Assembly: GCF_030563405.1 (NCBI RefSeq)
Contig: NZ_CP130748.1
Span: 2,294,001-2,358,000 of the forward strand
Direction of reading: 5' to 3'
Source of the DNA: Vibrio sp. SNU_ST1
GTDB taxonomy: Bacteria; Pseudomonadota; Gammaproteobacteria; Enterobacterales; Vibrionaceae
DNA: 64,000 nucleotides
The stretch's first letter is position 1, and each line of letters starts with the position of its first letter. Below the pieces are notes generated by a model. That model searched no databases, was not told the DNA's origin, and was given only the letters and a program-made list of their open reading frames with translations. The translations under genes were made by a program, and so were the position numbers. Of this stretch, positions 28,234 to 38,346 are shown one piece after another.

Positions 28234-28265
28234 GAAAAAGGCTTGGTCAATGACCAAGCCTTTCT
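28234..28265. terminator. Bidirectional terminator between znuB and sucD
   Basis: Long near-perfect stem AAAGGCTTGGTCA/TGACCAAGCCTTT with A-run and T-run flanks; serves znuCB rightward and sucABCD leftward. Confidence 0.88.
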
Positions 28266-28311
28266 TATATCGTTCAGTTAGCTTCTATCTCGTTAGACAA
28301 AAGCCAGCTGA

Positions 28312-29184
28312 TTACCAACCCGTGATTTCACGTAGGCCTTTACCTATGTCAGCAAGAGATTTAACAGTCTTAACGCCTGCTGCTTCTAGTGCTGCGAATT
28401 TATCTTCAGCAGTACCTTTACCACCAGAGATGATTGCGCCTGCGTGGCCCATACGTTTACCCGGAGGAGCTGTAACACCAGCGATGTAAGAAACAACTGG
28501 CTTAGTTACGTTCGCTTTGATGAACTCAGCCGCTTCTTCTTCCGCAGTACCACCGATTTCACCAATCATTACGATTGCTTCAGTCTCTGGGTCTTCTTGG
28601 AACAGTTTTAGGATATCAATGAAGTTTGAACCTGGGATTGGGTCACCACCGATACCAACACATGTAGACTGACCAAAGCCTTCATCTGTTGTTTGTTTAA
28701 CTGCTTCGTACGTCAGAGTACCTGAACGAGATACAATACCTACTTTACCCTTCTTGTGGATATGGCCAGGCATGATACCAATCTTACACTCGTCTGGAGT
28801 AATAAGACCTGGACAGTTAGGACCGATCATGCGAACGCCAGTTTCTTCTAGCTTCACCTTAACGTCGATCATATCTGTAGTAGGGATACCTTCAGTGATC
28901 GTTACGATCAGTTCGATACCTGCATCAATCGCTTCTAGGATTGCATCTTTACAGAAAGGTGCTGGTACGTAGATAACTGTTGCTGTTGCGCCAGTCGCTT
29001 CTACTGCTTCACGTACTGTGTTGAATACTGGAAGGCCTAGGTGAGTTTGACCACCTTTACCAGGTGAAACACCACCAACCATTTGCGTACCGTATGCGAT
29101 AGCTTGATCTGAGTGGAATGTACCTTGACCGCCAGTGAAACCCTGACAGATTACTTTAGTGTCTTTGTTAATTAATACAGACAT
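28312..29184 (-). CDS. sucD: Succinyl-CoA synthetase alpha subunit
   Basis: 290 residues. It carries the CoA-binding Rossmann domain ([18 protein letters not shown]) and the phosphorylated His in [10 protein letters not shown] near residue 247. With SucC it converts succinyl-CoA to succinate with substrate-level phosphorylation of ADP/GDP. Its ATG overlaps the sucC stop by one base (TAATG), so translation is coupled. It is the last gene of the TCA operon. Confidence 0.98.
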   Translation of the reverse strand: MSVLINKDTKVICQGFTGGQGTFHSDQAIAYGTQMVGGVSPGKGGQTHLGLPVFNTVREAVEATGATATVIYVPAPFCKDAILEAIDAGIELIVTITEGIPTTDMIDVKVKLEETGVRMIGPNCPGLITPDECKIGIMPGHIHKKGKVGIVSRSGTLTYEAVKQTTDEGFGQSTCVGIGGDPIPGSNFIDILKLFQEDPETEAIVMIGEIGGTAEEEAAEFIKANVTKPVVSYIAGVTAPPGKRMGHAGAIISGGKGTAEDKFAALEAAGVKTVKSLADIGKGLREITGW

Positions 29185-30350
29185 TATTTAGCCTCCGCAG
29201 CAGCAACAACTTTCTGAGCAGCATCTGTTAGAGATACAGCAGCAATGATATCAACATCAGAATTAGCAAGTACTTCGCGACCTAGGTCTGCGTTTGTACC
29301 TTCTAGACGGACAACGACAGGAACTGTTACGCCAACTTCTTTAACTGCACCAATAATACCTTCAGCGATCATGTCACAACGAACGATGCCACCGAAGATG
29401 TTTACTAGTACTGCTTTAACATTGTCATCAGAAAGGATGATCTTGAATGCTTCAGCTACACGCTCTTTTGTTGCGCCGCCGCCTACATCAAGGAAGTTTG
29501 CTGGCTTGCCGCCGTGTAGGTTTACGATATCCATCGTACCCATAGCAAGGCCTGCACCGTTGACCATACAGCCAACGTTGCCATCAAGAGCTACGTAGTT
29601 CAGTTCCCACTGAGCTGCGTGCGCTTCGCGCTCGTCTTCTTGTGAAGGATCGTGCATTTCACGAAGCTTTGGCTGACGGTACATTGCGTTTGAGTCAATG
29701 TTGATCTTGCCGTCTAGACAAAGAAGGTTACCTTCATTTGTAATAACAAGCGGATTAATTTCTAGTAGAGCTAGGTCGTACTGAGCGAACATTTTACCAA
29801 GACCCATGAAGATCTTAACGAACTGTTTAATTTGATCGCCAGCTAGGCCAAGTTTGAATGCCAGTTCACGGCCTTGGTAAGCTTGAGGGCCAACTAGAGG
29901 GTCGATCGCTGATTGATGAATCAACTCTGGAGTTTCTTCAGCGATTTTCTCAATGTCCACACCGCCTTCAGTTGACGCCATGAATACAATTTTGCGCGTT
30001 GCACGGTCAACAACAGCGCCTAGGTAAAGCTCGTTAGCAATGTTAGATGCTTCTTCAACTAGGATCTTTGTTACAGGCTGACCATTAGCGTCTGTTTGGT
30101 AAGTCACTAGGTTTTTACCTAGCCACTTTTGTGCAAACTCTTTAACGCCTTCTTTAGTGTCATGTAGCTCTACGCCGCCCGCTTTACCGCGACCACCAGC
30201 GTGTACTTGACACTTAACGACTTTCTTGGCTGTACTGATACGACCTGCAGCTTCGAAAGCTTCTTGTGCTGTATCACATGCGAAACCTTCTGGTACAGGC
30301 AAACCGAATTCTGCAAACAGCTGTTTGGCTTGGTATTCATGCAAATTCAT
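29184..30350 (-). CDS. sucC: Succinyl-CoA synthetase beta subunit
   Basis: 388 residues, the standard length. It starts [20 protein letters not shown], has an ATP-grasp fold ([17 protein letters not shown]) and the C-terminal power-helix domain with [16 protein letters not shown]. It binds the nucleotide and forms the active site with SucD. The gap of about 207 bp between sucB and sucC holds a stem-loop, so sucCD may be expressed at a different level from sucAB. Confidence 0.98.
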   Translation of the reverse strand: MNLHEYQAKQLFAEFGLPVPEGFACDTAQEAFEAAGRISTAKKVVKCQVHAGGRGKAGGVELHDTKEGVKEFAQKWLGKNLVTYQTDANGQPVTKILVEEASNIANELYLGAVVDRATRKIVFMASTEGGVDIEKIAEETPELIHQSAIDPLVGPQAYQGRELAFKLGLAGDQIKQFVKIFMGLGKMFAQYDLALLEINPLVITNEGNLLCLDGKINIDSNAMYRQPKLREMHDPSQEDEREAHAAQWELNYVALDGNVGCMVNGAGLAMGTMDIVNLHGGKPANFLDVGGGATKERVAEAFKIILSDDNVKAVLVNIFGGIVRCDMIAEGIIGAVKEVGVTVPVVVRLEGTNADLGREVLANSDVDIIAAVSLTDAAQKVVAAAEAK

Positions 30351-30518
30351 TTTGATATTCCGTTTATTTTCCCCTTAAGGGATTATTATTTCCATAACGA
30401 CACAGTTTCCTGTGGTACGTCTGTAGGGTCTTCTCAAATCAACTGCTGTCCATTTTCTAATGGCTTTACAGTTCAAGTGAAGGCCAGACGTTGAGCAGCC
30501 TAGCCTTTGAAACTTTTT

Positions 30519-30547
30519 ACGTCTAGCTAACGGGGTTAACTAGACGT
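30519..30547 (-). other. Intercistronic stem-loop between sucB and sucC
   Basis: On the minus strand a 13-bp stem (ACGTCTAGTTAAC with GTTAGCTAGACGT, one wobble) closes a CCC loop. No T-tract follows. Suits an mRNA processing or stability element inside the suc transcript. Confidence 0.6.
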
Positions 30548-30557
30548 TTTAGAGATA

Positions 30558-31766
30558 CTAAACGTCTAATAGCAGACGTGCAGGATCTTCTAGAAGCTCT
30601 TTGATTGTCACTAGGAAGCCAACTGATTCTCGGCCGTCGATTAGACGGTGATCGTAAGAAAGCGCTAGGTACATCATTGGTAAGATCTCAACCTTGCCAT
30701 CAACAGCCATTGGACGATCTTGGATTTTGTGCATACCCAAAATTGCCGCTTGAGGCGGGTTGATGATTGGCGTAGACATTAGAGAGCCAAATACACCACC
30801 GTTCGTGATAGTGAAGTTACCGCCCATCAGCTCATCAACAGTTAGCTTGCCGTCACGGCCTTTGATTGCTAGCTCTTTGATGCCTTTCTCGATGTCAGCG
30901 AAACCTAGTGTGTCACAGTCTTTCAGTACTGGAGTCACTAGACCACGTGGCGTTGATACTGCCATGCTGATGTCGAAATAGTTGTGGTAAACGATATCTG
31001 TACCATCAATAGAAGCGTTAACTTCAGGGAAACGTTTCAGTGCTTCTGTTACTGCTTTCACGTAGAAAGACATGAAACCAAGACGCGTATCGTGACGCTT
31101 CTCGAATTGGTCTTTGTACTGCTTACGAAGGTCCATGATTGGCTTCATGTTCACTTCGTTGAAAGTAGTCAGCATCGCTGTGCTGTTCTTCGCTTCTAGA
31201 AGACGATTTGCAACTGTCTTACGTAGGCGAGTCATTGGCACGCGTTTTTGGCTGCGAGCTGCTGCTGGCGCTTCAACTGCTGGTGCAGATGCTGCTGCCG
31301 GAGCCGCTTTCGCTGCTGCTAGGTGTGCGTCAATGTCTTCACGAGTAATACGACCACCAACACCAGTGCCTTTAACGTCAGCTGGTTGTAGGTTGTGCTC
31401 AGCAAGCAGACGACGAACAGCAGGGCTTAGTGCGTCGTTGCTTTCTTCTGTAAGTGCCGCTTTGTGGCGCTTATCAGGAGAAGCTTCTGTATCTTCAGTA
31501 GTGTCTTTCGTTGGTTCACCAGCGACAGCACCAGGCTTGATTTTCGCAAGAAGCTGCTTAGAAAGTACCGTAGCACCCTCTTCTTCAATGATAGCTTCCA
31601 GAACACCCGCTTCAGGAGCCGGTACTTCTAGAACTACTTTATCTGTTTCGATGTCTACAATGACTTCATCACGTGCAACGGCTTCGCCTGGTTTTTTGTG
31701 CCAAGTCGCTACTGTTGCATCAGCCACAGATTCAGGTAAATCTGGAACCAGAATTTCAATTGTCAT
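30558..31766 (-). CDS. sucB: 2-oxoglutarate dehydrogenase E2, dihydrolipoyl succinyltransferase
   Basis: 402 residues. One lipoyl domain with Lys43 in [15 protein letters not shown], a peripheral-subunit-binding domain (about 113-150, [13 protein letters not shown] then [12 protein letters not shown]), an Ala-rich linker, and the catalytic domain with the active-site His in [12 protein letters not shown] near the C terminus. It forms the 24-mer core transferring succinyl groups to CoA. 21 bp separate it from sucA. Confidence 0.98.
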   Translation of the reverse strand: MTIEILVPDLPESVADATVATWHKKPGEAVARDEVIVDIETDKVVLEVPAPEAGVLEAIIEEEGATVLSKQLLAKIKPGAVAGEPTKDTTEDTEASPDKRHKAALTEESNDALSPAVRRLLAEHNLQPADVKGTGVGGRITREDIDAHLAAAKAAPAAASAPAVEAPAAARSQKRVPMTRLRKTVANRLLEAKNSTAMLTTFNEVNMKPIMDLRKQYKDQFEKRHDTRLGFMSFYVKAVTEALKRFPEVNASIDGTDIVYHNYFDISMAVSTPRGLVTPVLKDCDTLGFADIEKGIKELAIKGRDGKLTVDELMGGNFTITNGGVFGSLMSTPIINPPQAAILGMHKIQDRPMAVDGKVEILPMMYLALSYDHRLIDGRESVGFLVTIKELLEDPARLLLDV

Positions 31767-31787
31767 GTCTGTATTTTCCTTTTACTT

Positions 31788-34607
31788 CTAGTTCTTAAGT
31801 AGGGTCAAAGCGTCGTCTACTAACGCTTTTTGTTGTTTCAAGTGTACCGACATATAGCCAACAGCTGGTGACGCTGATGCAGGACGACCTGCGTATTGAA
31901 TATCAGCACCCACTGGGATAGCAGCTCGGAAATTATGTTGGCTACTGTACCAAGCACCTTGGTTTTGTGGCTCTTCTTGACACCAAACGTAATCGACTAC
32001 ATTTGTGTATTGAGCGATTGCAGCTCTCACGTCCTCGTAAGGGAACGGGTAAAGTTGCTCAATACGCACAATAGCGACATCGTCTTGCTCGTTCTTACGT
32101 CTTTGGTCAAGAAGGTCAAAGTAAACCTTGCCTGAACAGAACACGACGCGTTTTACGTTCTCAGGAGCCAGATCATCAATTTCTGCGATGGCTGGTTGGA
32201 ACGTACCGTCTGCAAGATCTTCAAGAGAAGACGTACACAGAGGGTGGCGAAGCAATGACTTAGGTGACATTACAATCAGTGGACGACGCATTGGTCTAAC
32301 GACCTGACGACGAATCATGTGGTAAACCTGTGCTGGCGTTGAAGGAACAACAACCTGCATGTTTTGTTCAGCACATAACTGAAGGTAACGCTCAAGACGA
32401 GCAGAAGAGTGCTCAGGGCCTTGACCTTCATAACCGTGAGGAAGCAACATAGTTAGGCCACATAGACGTGCCCATTTTTGCTCACCTGACGAGATAAATT
32501 GGTCAATAACAACTTGTGCACCGTTTGCGAAGTCACCAAATTGTGCTTCCCAAAGGGTTAGACCGCTCGGCTCTGCTGTTGCATAGCCGTACTCAAATGC
32601 CAACACAGCTTCTTCTGACAATACAGAGTCAAACACTTGGAATGGCCCTTGTTTGTCATGAATGTTCGCAAGAGGAACATACGTGCTGGCATCTGATTGA
32701 TTGTGTAGTACAGAGTGACGGTGGAAGAACGTACCACGGCCAGAATCTTGGCCAGAAATACGAATACGCTTACCGTCGTCAACAAGTGTTGCGTAAGCCA
32801 GAGTTTCAGCCATACCCCAATCAACTTGTTTCTCACCATTCACCATGGCAGTTCGATCGTTGTACAGTTTATTTACTCGGCTTTGCAGCTTGTGGCTGTC
32901 TGGGTATTGGCAAAGTTTAGTACCAAGCTCTTTCAGGCGCTCGATATCAATCTTATTGTCCCACTCGATGTTCCAGTCGTGACCTAGGTAAGGAGACCAG
33001 TCGACAGAGTGAAGTGCCATTGGGCGCCACTCTTTAACCACAACTTCACCGTGATCAAGTGCATCACGATATTCGTTAACGAGTTGAGTTGCCGTATCAA
33101 TACCAAACTCACCGCGCTCCATTAACACATCGGCATAAAGCTTACGTGGTGTTGGATGCTTCTTGATTTTTTGGTACATCAAAGGCTGTGTTGCATTCGG
33201 CTCATCGGCTTCGTTGTGACCGTGGCGACGGTAACAAACCAAATCAATAACAACATCACGCTTAAAAGTATTACGGTAATCCAATGCAAGACGCGCTACG
33301 AACGCAACCGCTTCTGGATCATCAGAATTAACGTGGAAAATCGGAGCCTGAACCATCTTCGCGATATCTGTACAATACATCGTAGAACGTGTATCGCGAG
33401 GGTTAGACGTTGTAAAACCAACTTGGTTGTTTACAACGATACGAACCGTACCACCGACACAGAAACCACGCGCTTGAGACATGTTAAACGTCTCTTGCAC
33501 TACGCCCTGACCAGCGATAGCTGAATCACCGTGGATCGTAATTGGAAGTACACGACTGCCGTCTTTATCGTCTAGACGATCTTGTCGAGCACGTACTGAA
33601 CCGATAACTACCGGGTTTACGATTTCTAAGTGAGATGGGTTAAATGCAAGTGCTAAGTGAACGTTGCCGCCTGGGGTTGCGAAATCCGCAGAGAAACCTT
33701 GGTGGTATTTCACATCACCCGTACCCCATGAATCATCGCTGTGCTTGCCCGCAAATTCGTCAAACAGGTCTTGTGGCTTTTTACCAAGCACATTGACCAG
33801 CATGTTTAGACGACCACGGTGAGCCATACCAACAACAACTTCACGCATGCCTTGTCCACCTGCATGACGAATGATTTCTTTCGTCATTGGGATAAGAGCA
33901 TCACCACCTTCCAAAGAGAAGCGTTTTGCACCAGGGAATTTCGCACCAAGATAGCGCTCAAGACCTTCAGCAGCCGTTAGCTCTTCTAGGAAAGCTTGCT
34001 TTTCTTCTTTATTGAAAGACGGTTGACCAGATACAGACTCTAAACGCTGTTGGATCCAACGCTTTTGTTCTGTATTAGTCATGTGCATGTATTCAGCACC
34101 AATAGAACCACAATAAGTTTGCTTTAGAGATTTGTAGAGATCTTTAAGCACCATCGTCTCTTGGCCAATGGCGTAAGAGCCGACGTTAAACGTCTCGTTG
34201 AGGTCTTCTTCGGTAAGAGTGTGGAAAGAAGGATCCAGTTCAGCGACTGTATCTCTTTCCCATAAACCTAGAGGGTCTAGATTTGCTGATTGATGCCCTC
34301 GGAATCGATAGGCATTAATAAGTTGCAGAACCTTTACTTGTTTCGCATCGACATCTGGATCACTAACTTGGACACTGTAATGCTTTGTTTCTTGAGCGAG
34401 TCGACGGAAGTATTCACGAACACGAGAGTGTGGTTGTTCCACCGCTTCTGAAGCTTGCACAGGCAGTTCTTCAAAAACGCTTCTCCATTCGTCACTTACC
34501 GAATCGGGGTCACTAAGATACAGTTCATAGAGTTCTTCTACGTACGTTGCATTGGCGCCAGCCAAGTGTGAAGACTCGAGCCATGCCTTCATCACGCCGT
34601 TGTGCAT
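31788..34607 (-). CDS. sucA: 2-oxoglutarate dehydrogenase E1 component
   Basis: 939 residues, the usual E1o length. Thiamine-diphosphate dehydrogenase decarboxylating 2-oxoglutarate. Visible features are the ThDP region GDSAIAGQGVVQETFNMSQ with downstream VVNNQVGFTTS, the active-site histidines in MAHRGRLNML and HGHNEADEP, and the Transket_pyr domain GRGTFFHRHSVLHNQ. The N terminus MHNGVMKAWLESSHLAG matches E. coli SucA. An attenuator-like hairpin precedes it after sdhB. Confidence 0.98.
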   Translation of the reverse strand: MHNGVMKAWLESSHLAGANATYVEELYELYLSDPDSVSDEWRSVFEELPVQASEAVEQPHSRVREYFRRLAQETKHYSVQVSDPDVDAKQVKVLQLINAYRFRGHQSANLDPLGLWERDTVAELDPSFHTLTEEDLNETFNVGSYAIGQETMVLKDLYKSLKQTYCGSIGAEYMHMTNTEQKRWIQQRLESVSGQPSFNKEEKQAFLEELTAAEGLERYLGAKFPGAKRFSLEGGDALIPMTKEIIRHAGGQGMREVVVGMAHRGRLNMLVNVLGKKPQDLFDEFAGKHSDDSWGTGDVKYHQGFSADFATPGGNVHLALAFNPSHLEIVNPVVIGSVRARQDRLDDKDGSRVLPITIHGDSAIAGQGVVQETFNMSQARGFCVGGTVRIVVNNQVGFTTSNPRDTRSTMYCTDIAKMVQAPIFHVNSDDPEAVAFVARLALDYRNTFKRDVVIDLVCYRRHGHNEADEPNATQPLMYQKIKKHPTPRKLYADVLMERGEFGIDTATQLVNEYRDALDHGEVVVKEWRPMALHSVDWSPYLGHDWNIEWDNKIDIERLKELGTKLCQYPDSHKLQSRVNKLYNDRTAMVNGEKQVDWGMAETLAYATLVDDGKRIRISGQDSGRGTFFHRHSVLHNQSDASTYVPLANIHDKQGPFQVFDSVLSEEAVLAFEYGYATAEPSGLTLWEAQFGDFANGAQVVIDQFISSGEQKWARLCGLTMLLPHGYEGQGPEHSSARLERYLQLCAEQNMQVVVPSTPAQVYHMIRRQVVRPMRRPLIVMSPKSLLRHPLCTSSLEDLADGTFQPAIAEIDDLAPENVKRVVFCSGKVYFDLLDQRRKNEQDDVAIVRIEQLYPFPYEDVRAAIAQYTNVVDYVWCQEEPQNQGAWYSSQHNFRAAIPVGADIQYAGRPASASPAVGYMSVHLKQQKALVDDALTLLKN

Positions 34608-34664
34608 ATTTTCCCTTAACCAGTAGTTTTCACGTTTGCTGCGGTCTATGCCGAGCTATTAAAA

Positions 34665-34690
34665 GGCCGCCCCAAAACTTCTAGGGCGGC
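34665..34690 (-). terminator. Attenuator-type hairpin between sdhB and sucA
   Basis: GC stem GCCGCCC/GGGCGGC with an 11-nt loop, followed on the minus strand by CTTTTAAT. It looks like a partial terminator that would lower read-through from sdh into sucA; there is a matching T-run on the other side as well. Confidence 0.6.
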
Positions 34691-34704
34691 AATTTTTATA
34701 TAAC

Positions 34705-35424
34705 TTAAACCGAACGATTCACTAGCATGGTCTTGATATGACCAATCGCTTTCGTCGGATTTAATCCCTTAGGACAAACACTTACACAATTCATGATGCC
34801 ATGGCAACGAAAAACGCTAAATGCATCATCAAGATCGGACAGACGTTCGTCTGTCGCCGTATCTCGGCTATCTATTAGCCAACGGTATGCTGCAAGTAGG
34901 CCAGCTGGTCCGATGAACTTATCTGGATTCCACCAGAATGATGGGCACGAAGTCGTACAACATGCACACATAATACATTCATACAAACCATCTAAATGAG
35001 CACGCTCATCAGGGCTTTGTAGGTTTTCACGAGCCGGTGGCACATTGCCATCAGACACCAAGAACGGCTTAACTTTTTCGTAGTTATCGTAGAACTGAGT
35101 CATGTCTACGATCAAATCGCGTACGACAGGCAAACCTGGAAGTGGGCGAATTACGATTTTATCTTGGCCAGAAAGTGCAGACAGTGGCGTAATACACGCC
35201 AATCCGTTTTTACCATTCATGTTCAAACCATCAGAACCACATACACCTTCACGGCATGAGCGACGGAATGAAATCGTTGGATCTTGCTCTTTCAAAAGAA
35301 TAAGCGCGTCCAAAAGCATCATGTCAGAACCTTCTTCCACCTCTAGGGTGTACTCTTTCATGTAAGGTTTCTGGTCCACATCAGGGTTGTAACGGTATAA
35401 AGAGAAATTCAGTTTCATGGTCAT
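34705..35424 (-). CDS. sdhB: Succinate dehydrogenase iron-sulfur subunit
   Basis: 239 residues. The [2Fe-2S] motif is SCREGVCGSDGLN with a later Cys in NGLACIT. The [4Fe-4S] cluster is from CIMCACCTTSCP and the [3Fe-4S] from CHGIMNCVSVCP. It carries electrons from SdhA to the membrane quinone site of complex II. It lies 6 bp downstream of sdhA. Confidence 0.98.
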   Translation of the reverse strand: MTMKLNFSLYRYNPDVDQKPYMKEYTLEVEEGSDMMLLDALILLKEQDPTISFRRSCREGVCGSDGLNMNGKNGLACITPLSALSGQDKIVIRPLPGLPVVRDLIVDMTQFYDNYEKVKPFLVSDGNVPPARENLQSPDERAHLDGLYECIMCACCTTSCPSFWWNPDKFIGPAGLLAAYRWLIDSRDTATDERLSDLDDAFSVFRCHGIMNCVSVCPKGLNPTKAIGHIKTMLVNRSV

Positions 35425-35430
35425 ATCTCC

Positions 35431-37197
35431 TTAGTACGTACGTGCTTTCGGCGGGAATGCTTCACGATGGATAGGTTCCATGTTCACGCCACGCTTAGTC
35501 ATACTTTCTGATTCAGGGTTGTACAGTGAATGGCATAGCCATTGCTCATCATCACGATCTGGGAAGTCAAAACGAGCATGTGCTCCACGACTCTCTGTAC
35601 GGAAGTTTGCTGCAACCGCGGTTGCGAATGCAGTTTCCATCAAGTTTTCTAGCTCTAAACACTCAATACGTTGCGTGTTGAACTCAGTCGACTTGTCTGA
35701 AAGGTGTGCATTTTTAAGACGCTCACGAATCACTTTCAGCTCTTCTAAGCCGTCAGCCATCGCTTTACCTTCACGGAATACAGAGAAGTTGTTCTGCATA
35801 CATTGCTGAAGGTCTTTACGAATTACCGCAGGATCTTCACCGTCAGTACTGTTTTCCCAACGATTGTAGCGCTCTAGTGAACGTTCAATGTCGGCTTCAG
35901 TTGCAGGTTTTGCTTCAGCTTGTTTGTTCAAAGTCTCACCAAGGTGAAGACCTGTCGCACGACCGAACACAACCAAATCAAGTAGCGAGTTGCCACCTAG
36001 ACGGTTTGCACCGTGTACGGATACTGAAGCGATTTCGCCACAAGCGAATAGACCTTGAATTTCAACGTCTGTGCCGTCTTCAGTCTGTTTAATTGCTTGA
36101 CCAGAAACCTGTGTTGGAACGCCGCCCATCATGTAGTGACACGTTGGGATTACAGGGATTGGCTCTTTAACAGGATCAACGTGAGCGAAGGTACGAGAAA
36201 GCTCACATACACCCGGTAGACGAGATTCAAGCGTCTCTTTACCTAGGTGATCAAGTTTCAGCTTGATGTGTGGACCCCATGGACCATCACAACCACGACC
36301 TTCACGAATCTCAACCATCATCGAACGAGCTACCACATCACGACCTGCTAAGTCTTTAGCATTCGGAGCATAACGTTCCATGAAGCGCTCGCCGTCTTTA
36401 TTGAGAAGGTAACCACCTTCACCGCGACAACCTTCTGTTACCAAAACACCTGCGCCAGCGATACCCGTTGGGTGGAACTGCCACATTTCGATGTCTTGCA
36501 TTGGAACGCCAGCACGAATCGCCATACCAACACCGTCACCAGTATTAATATGTGCATTCGTTGTTGATGCGTAGATACGACCAGCACCACCAGTAGCGAG
36601 GATTGTTGCCTTCGCTTTGAAGTAGCAAACCTCGCCCGTCTCCATACAAAGCGCAGTAGTACCTAGGATTGCACCATCTTCGTTTTTAACAAGATCCAGT
36701 GCATACCACTCAGAGAAAACCGTCGTTTTGTGTTTAATGTTTTGTTGGTAAAGCGTGTGTAGCAGTGCGTGACCAGTACGGTCGGCTGCCGCTGCGGTAC
36801 GAGCCGCTTGCTCACCACCAAAATTCTTAGATTGGCCACCAAACGGACGTTGGTAAATACTGCCGTTATCAAAACGAGAAAATGGAAGACCCATTTTTTC
36901 TAATTCGATAACCGACTCAGGGCCATTTTTACACATGTATTCGATAGCATCTTGGTCGCCGATGTAATCGGAACCTTTAACCGTATCGTACATGTGTTGT
37001 TCCCAGTGATCTTCATGCGCATTACCAAGAGCAACAGTGATACCACCTTGCGCAGATACAGTATGAGAACGAGTTGGGAAAACTTTAGAAAGCAACGCAC
37101 AAGATAGGCCTTGCTCAGAAATTTGTAGCGCGGCGCGCATACCAGCACCACCAGCACCGATTACTACAGCATCAAACTCACGAACAGGAATAGTCAC
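35431..37197 (-). CDS. sdhA: Succinate dehydrogenase flavoprotein subunit
   Basis: 588 residues. FAD Rossmann motif [13 protein letters not shown] at the N terminus, covalent-FAD His45 in [12 protein letters not shown], substrate residues in [14 protein letters not shown] and HYMMGGVPT, and a C-terminal helical domain with the [10 protein letters not shown] motif. It oxidises succinate to fumarate. Its start follows the sdhD stop without a gap. Confidence 0.98.
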   Translation of the reverse strand: MTIPVREFDAVVIGAGGAGMRAALQISEQGLSCALLSKVFPTRSHTVSAQGGITVALGNAHEDHWEQHMYDTVKGSDYIGDQDAIEYMCKNGPESVIELEKMGLPFSRFDNGSIYQRPFGGQSKNFGGEQAARTAAAADRTGHALLHTLYQQNIKHKTTVFSEWYALDLVKNEDGAILGTTALCMETGEVCYFKAKATILATGGAGRIYASTTNAHINTGDGVGMAIRAGVPMQDIEMWQFHPTGIAGAGVLVTEGCRGEGGYLLNKDGERFMERYAPNAKDLAGRDVVARSMMVEIREGRGCDGPWGPHIKLKLDHLGKETLESRLPGVCELSRTFAHVDPVKEPIPVIPTCHYMMGGVPTQVSGQAIKQTEDGTDVEIQGLFACGEIASVSVHGANRLGGNSLLDLVVFGRATGLHLGETLNKQAEAKPATEADIERSLERYNRWENSTDGEDPAVIRKDLQQCMQNNFSVFREGKAMADGLEELKVIRERLKNAHLSDKSTEFNTQRIECLELENLMETAFATAVAANFRTESRGAHARFDFPDRDDEQWLCHSLYNPESESMTKRGVNMEPIHREAFPPKARTY

Positions 37198-37545
37198 TTA
37201 CGCACCCCACAAAATAAACAGACCAGAGAAGAAATATCCTAGAAGAACCGCAACAACACCGACTTGAAGACCAACGCGCAATTTTGCACATTTGATGTAG
37301 TCAGTTAGTACTTGCCACAAGCCGATCCACGCGTGAACCAAAATTGAAGTAAGCGCTAACATGGTGAAGACTTTAGTGAAAGTTCCACCAAAGAATTGTG
37401 TCCAAGATGCGTAAGAAATATCACCTGAGAAAGCACAGAAGCTCACTAGGTAGATAGTGTAAAGCGTCATAATGATGGCTGTTGCACGAATCAATAGATA
37501 ATCATGCACGCCATTACGACCAAAAGTAGAAACGTTGTTTACCAT
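37198..37545 (-). CDS. sdhD: Succinate dehydrogenase membrane anchor subunit D
   Basis: 115 residues with three membrane helices (about 18-38, 55-78, 90-112). HAWIGLWQVLTDYIK contains the haem b ligand region His and the ubiquinone-site Tyr of the family. The start overlaps the end of sdhC by 7 bp. Confidence 0.96.
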   Translation of the reverse strand: MVNNVSTFGRNGVHDYLLIRATAIIMTLYTIYLVSFCAFSGDISYASWTQFFGGTFTKVFTMLALTSILVHAWIGLWQVLTDYIKCAKLRVGLQVGVVAVLLGYFFSGLFILWGA

Positions 37546-37931
37546 ACTAAGATCCCCGCTAGTAGAGACAATACCGCTGTTGCTGCGAATGCAACCTTCG
37601 CGCTCTTAGCGCCAGATTCCAGCTCTTCAAAGTGACCAAGGTCCATAAGAAGGTGACGAATACCACCAGCAATGTGGTAAGCCAAAGCGGTTAAAATGCC
37701 CCACAGAATAAACTTCACGAAGAAACCGTCGACAATGTCGCTAGCTTCCATAAAGCCTACAGGGGAAGAGAGGGAAATGGATAGTAACCAAAGCAGAATT
37801 CCGATCGCAACAAAAGTAATCACCCCAGACACACGGTGTAGGATGGAAGCTATTGCTGTGATAGGAAAGTGGATGGTCTGTAAATCTAAATTAACAGGTC
37901 TTGTCTTTCTTTCTTTCACGGGCTCGCTCAC
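37539..37931 (-). CDS. sdhC: Succinate dehydrogenase cytochrome b556 subunit C
   Basis: 130 residues with three membrane helices. SILHRVSGVITF contains the conserved Ser/Arg of the quinone site, and AYHIAGGIRHLLMD includes the axial haem His. It is the first gene of the sdhCDAB-sucABCD transcription unit, reading away from gltA. Confidence 0.97.
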   Translation of the reverse strand: MSEPVKERKTRPVNLDLQTIHFPITAIASILHRVSGVITFVAIGILLWLLSISLSSPVGFMEASDIVDGFFVKFILWGILTALAYHIAGGIRHLLMDLGHFEELESGAKSAKVAFAATAVLSLLAGILVW

Positions 37932-38346
37932 TCAGCTCCATTGAGCATGATGGTCATTAAATAACCTTATGATATTGTTATGGGCAAAAATCAATCACAA
38001 ACCATCAAAAATTAACATTAACTTAACAAATAACCACGCTTGAGCCTTAGTAAATTGTAAAGTATATGTTAATTACAAGATTAAAAAAGAAACCTCACAT
38101 TTCTTTCTAGCCTTGAATTTATAAGGTTCCGACTGACATTTTCAGCGCCACTATACGGTCGGCAACATTCTAATACAATTGACGTAACAAATAATGCTAC
38201 ACAGACCAGACTTTTAACGATTTTAATGTAAAAAACACTAACAAGTGCACACAAAGCTCCAGAAAAATTGACTTTCTCACGTAAGACCAGTAAAAAAATG
38301 GCACATAAACATCCTGGACGGATTAATAATAACAAAGGAGATTGTT
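37932..38346. other. Divergent sdhC/gltA control region
   Basis: 415 bp without a real gene (an 84-codon minus frame at 38081-38335 has no protein-like character). It is AT-rich, contains the ArcA-like repeats listed separately, and ends in an AAAGGAG ribosome-binding site for gltA. Confidence 0.8.
38011..38034 (-). promoter_or_regulatory. Putative ArcA-binding direct repeats in the sdh promoter
   Basis: On the minus strand four GTTA-type units occur within 24 bp, two of them (at offsets 7 and 18) spaced 11 bp apart, the spacing typical of ArcA-P direct repeats. ArcA repression of sdh and gltA under low oxygen is established in E. coli. Confidence 0.5.

Noticed and set aside
38081..38335. 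84-codon minus-strand frame in the sdhC/gltA gap
   Set aside because: It lies across the promoter region and its composition is Cys/Val-rich and unlike a normal protein.
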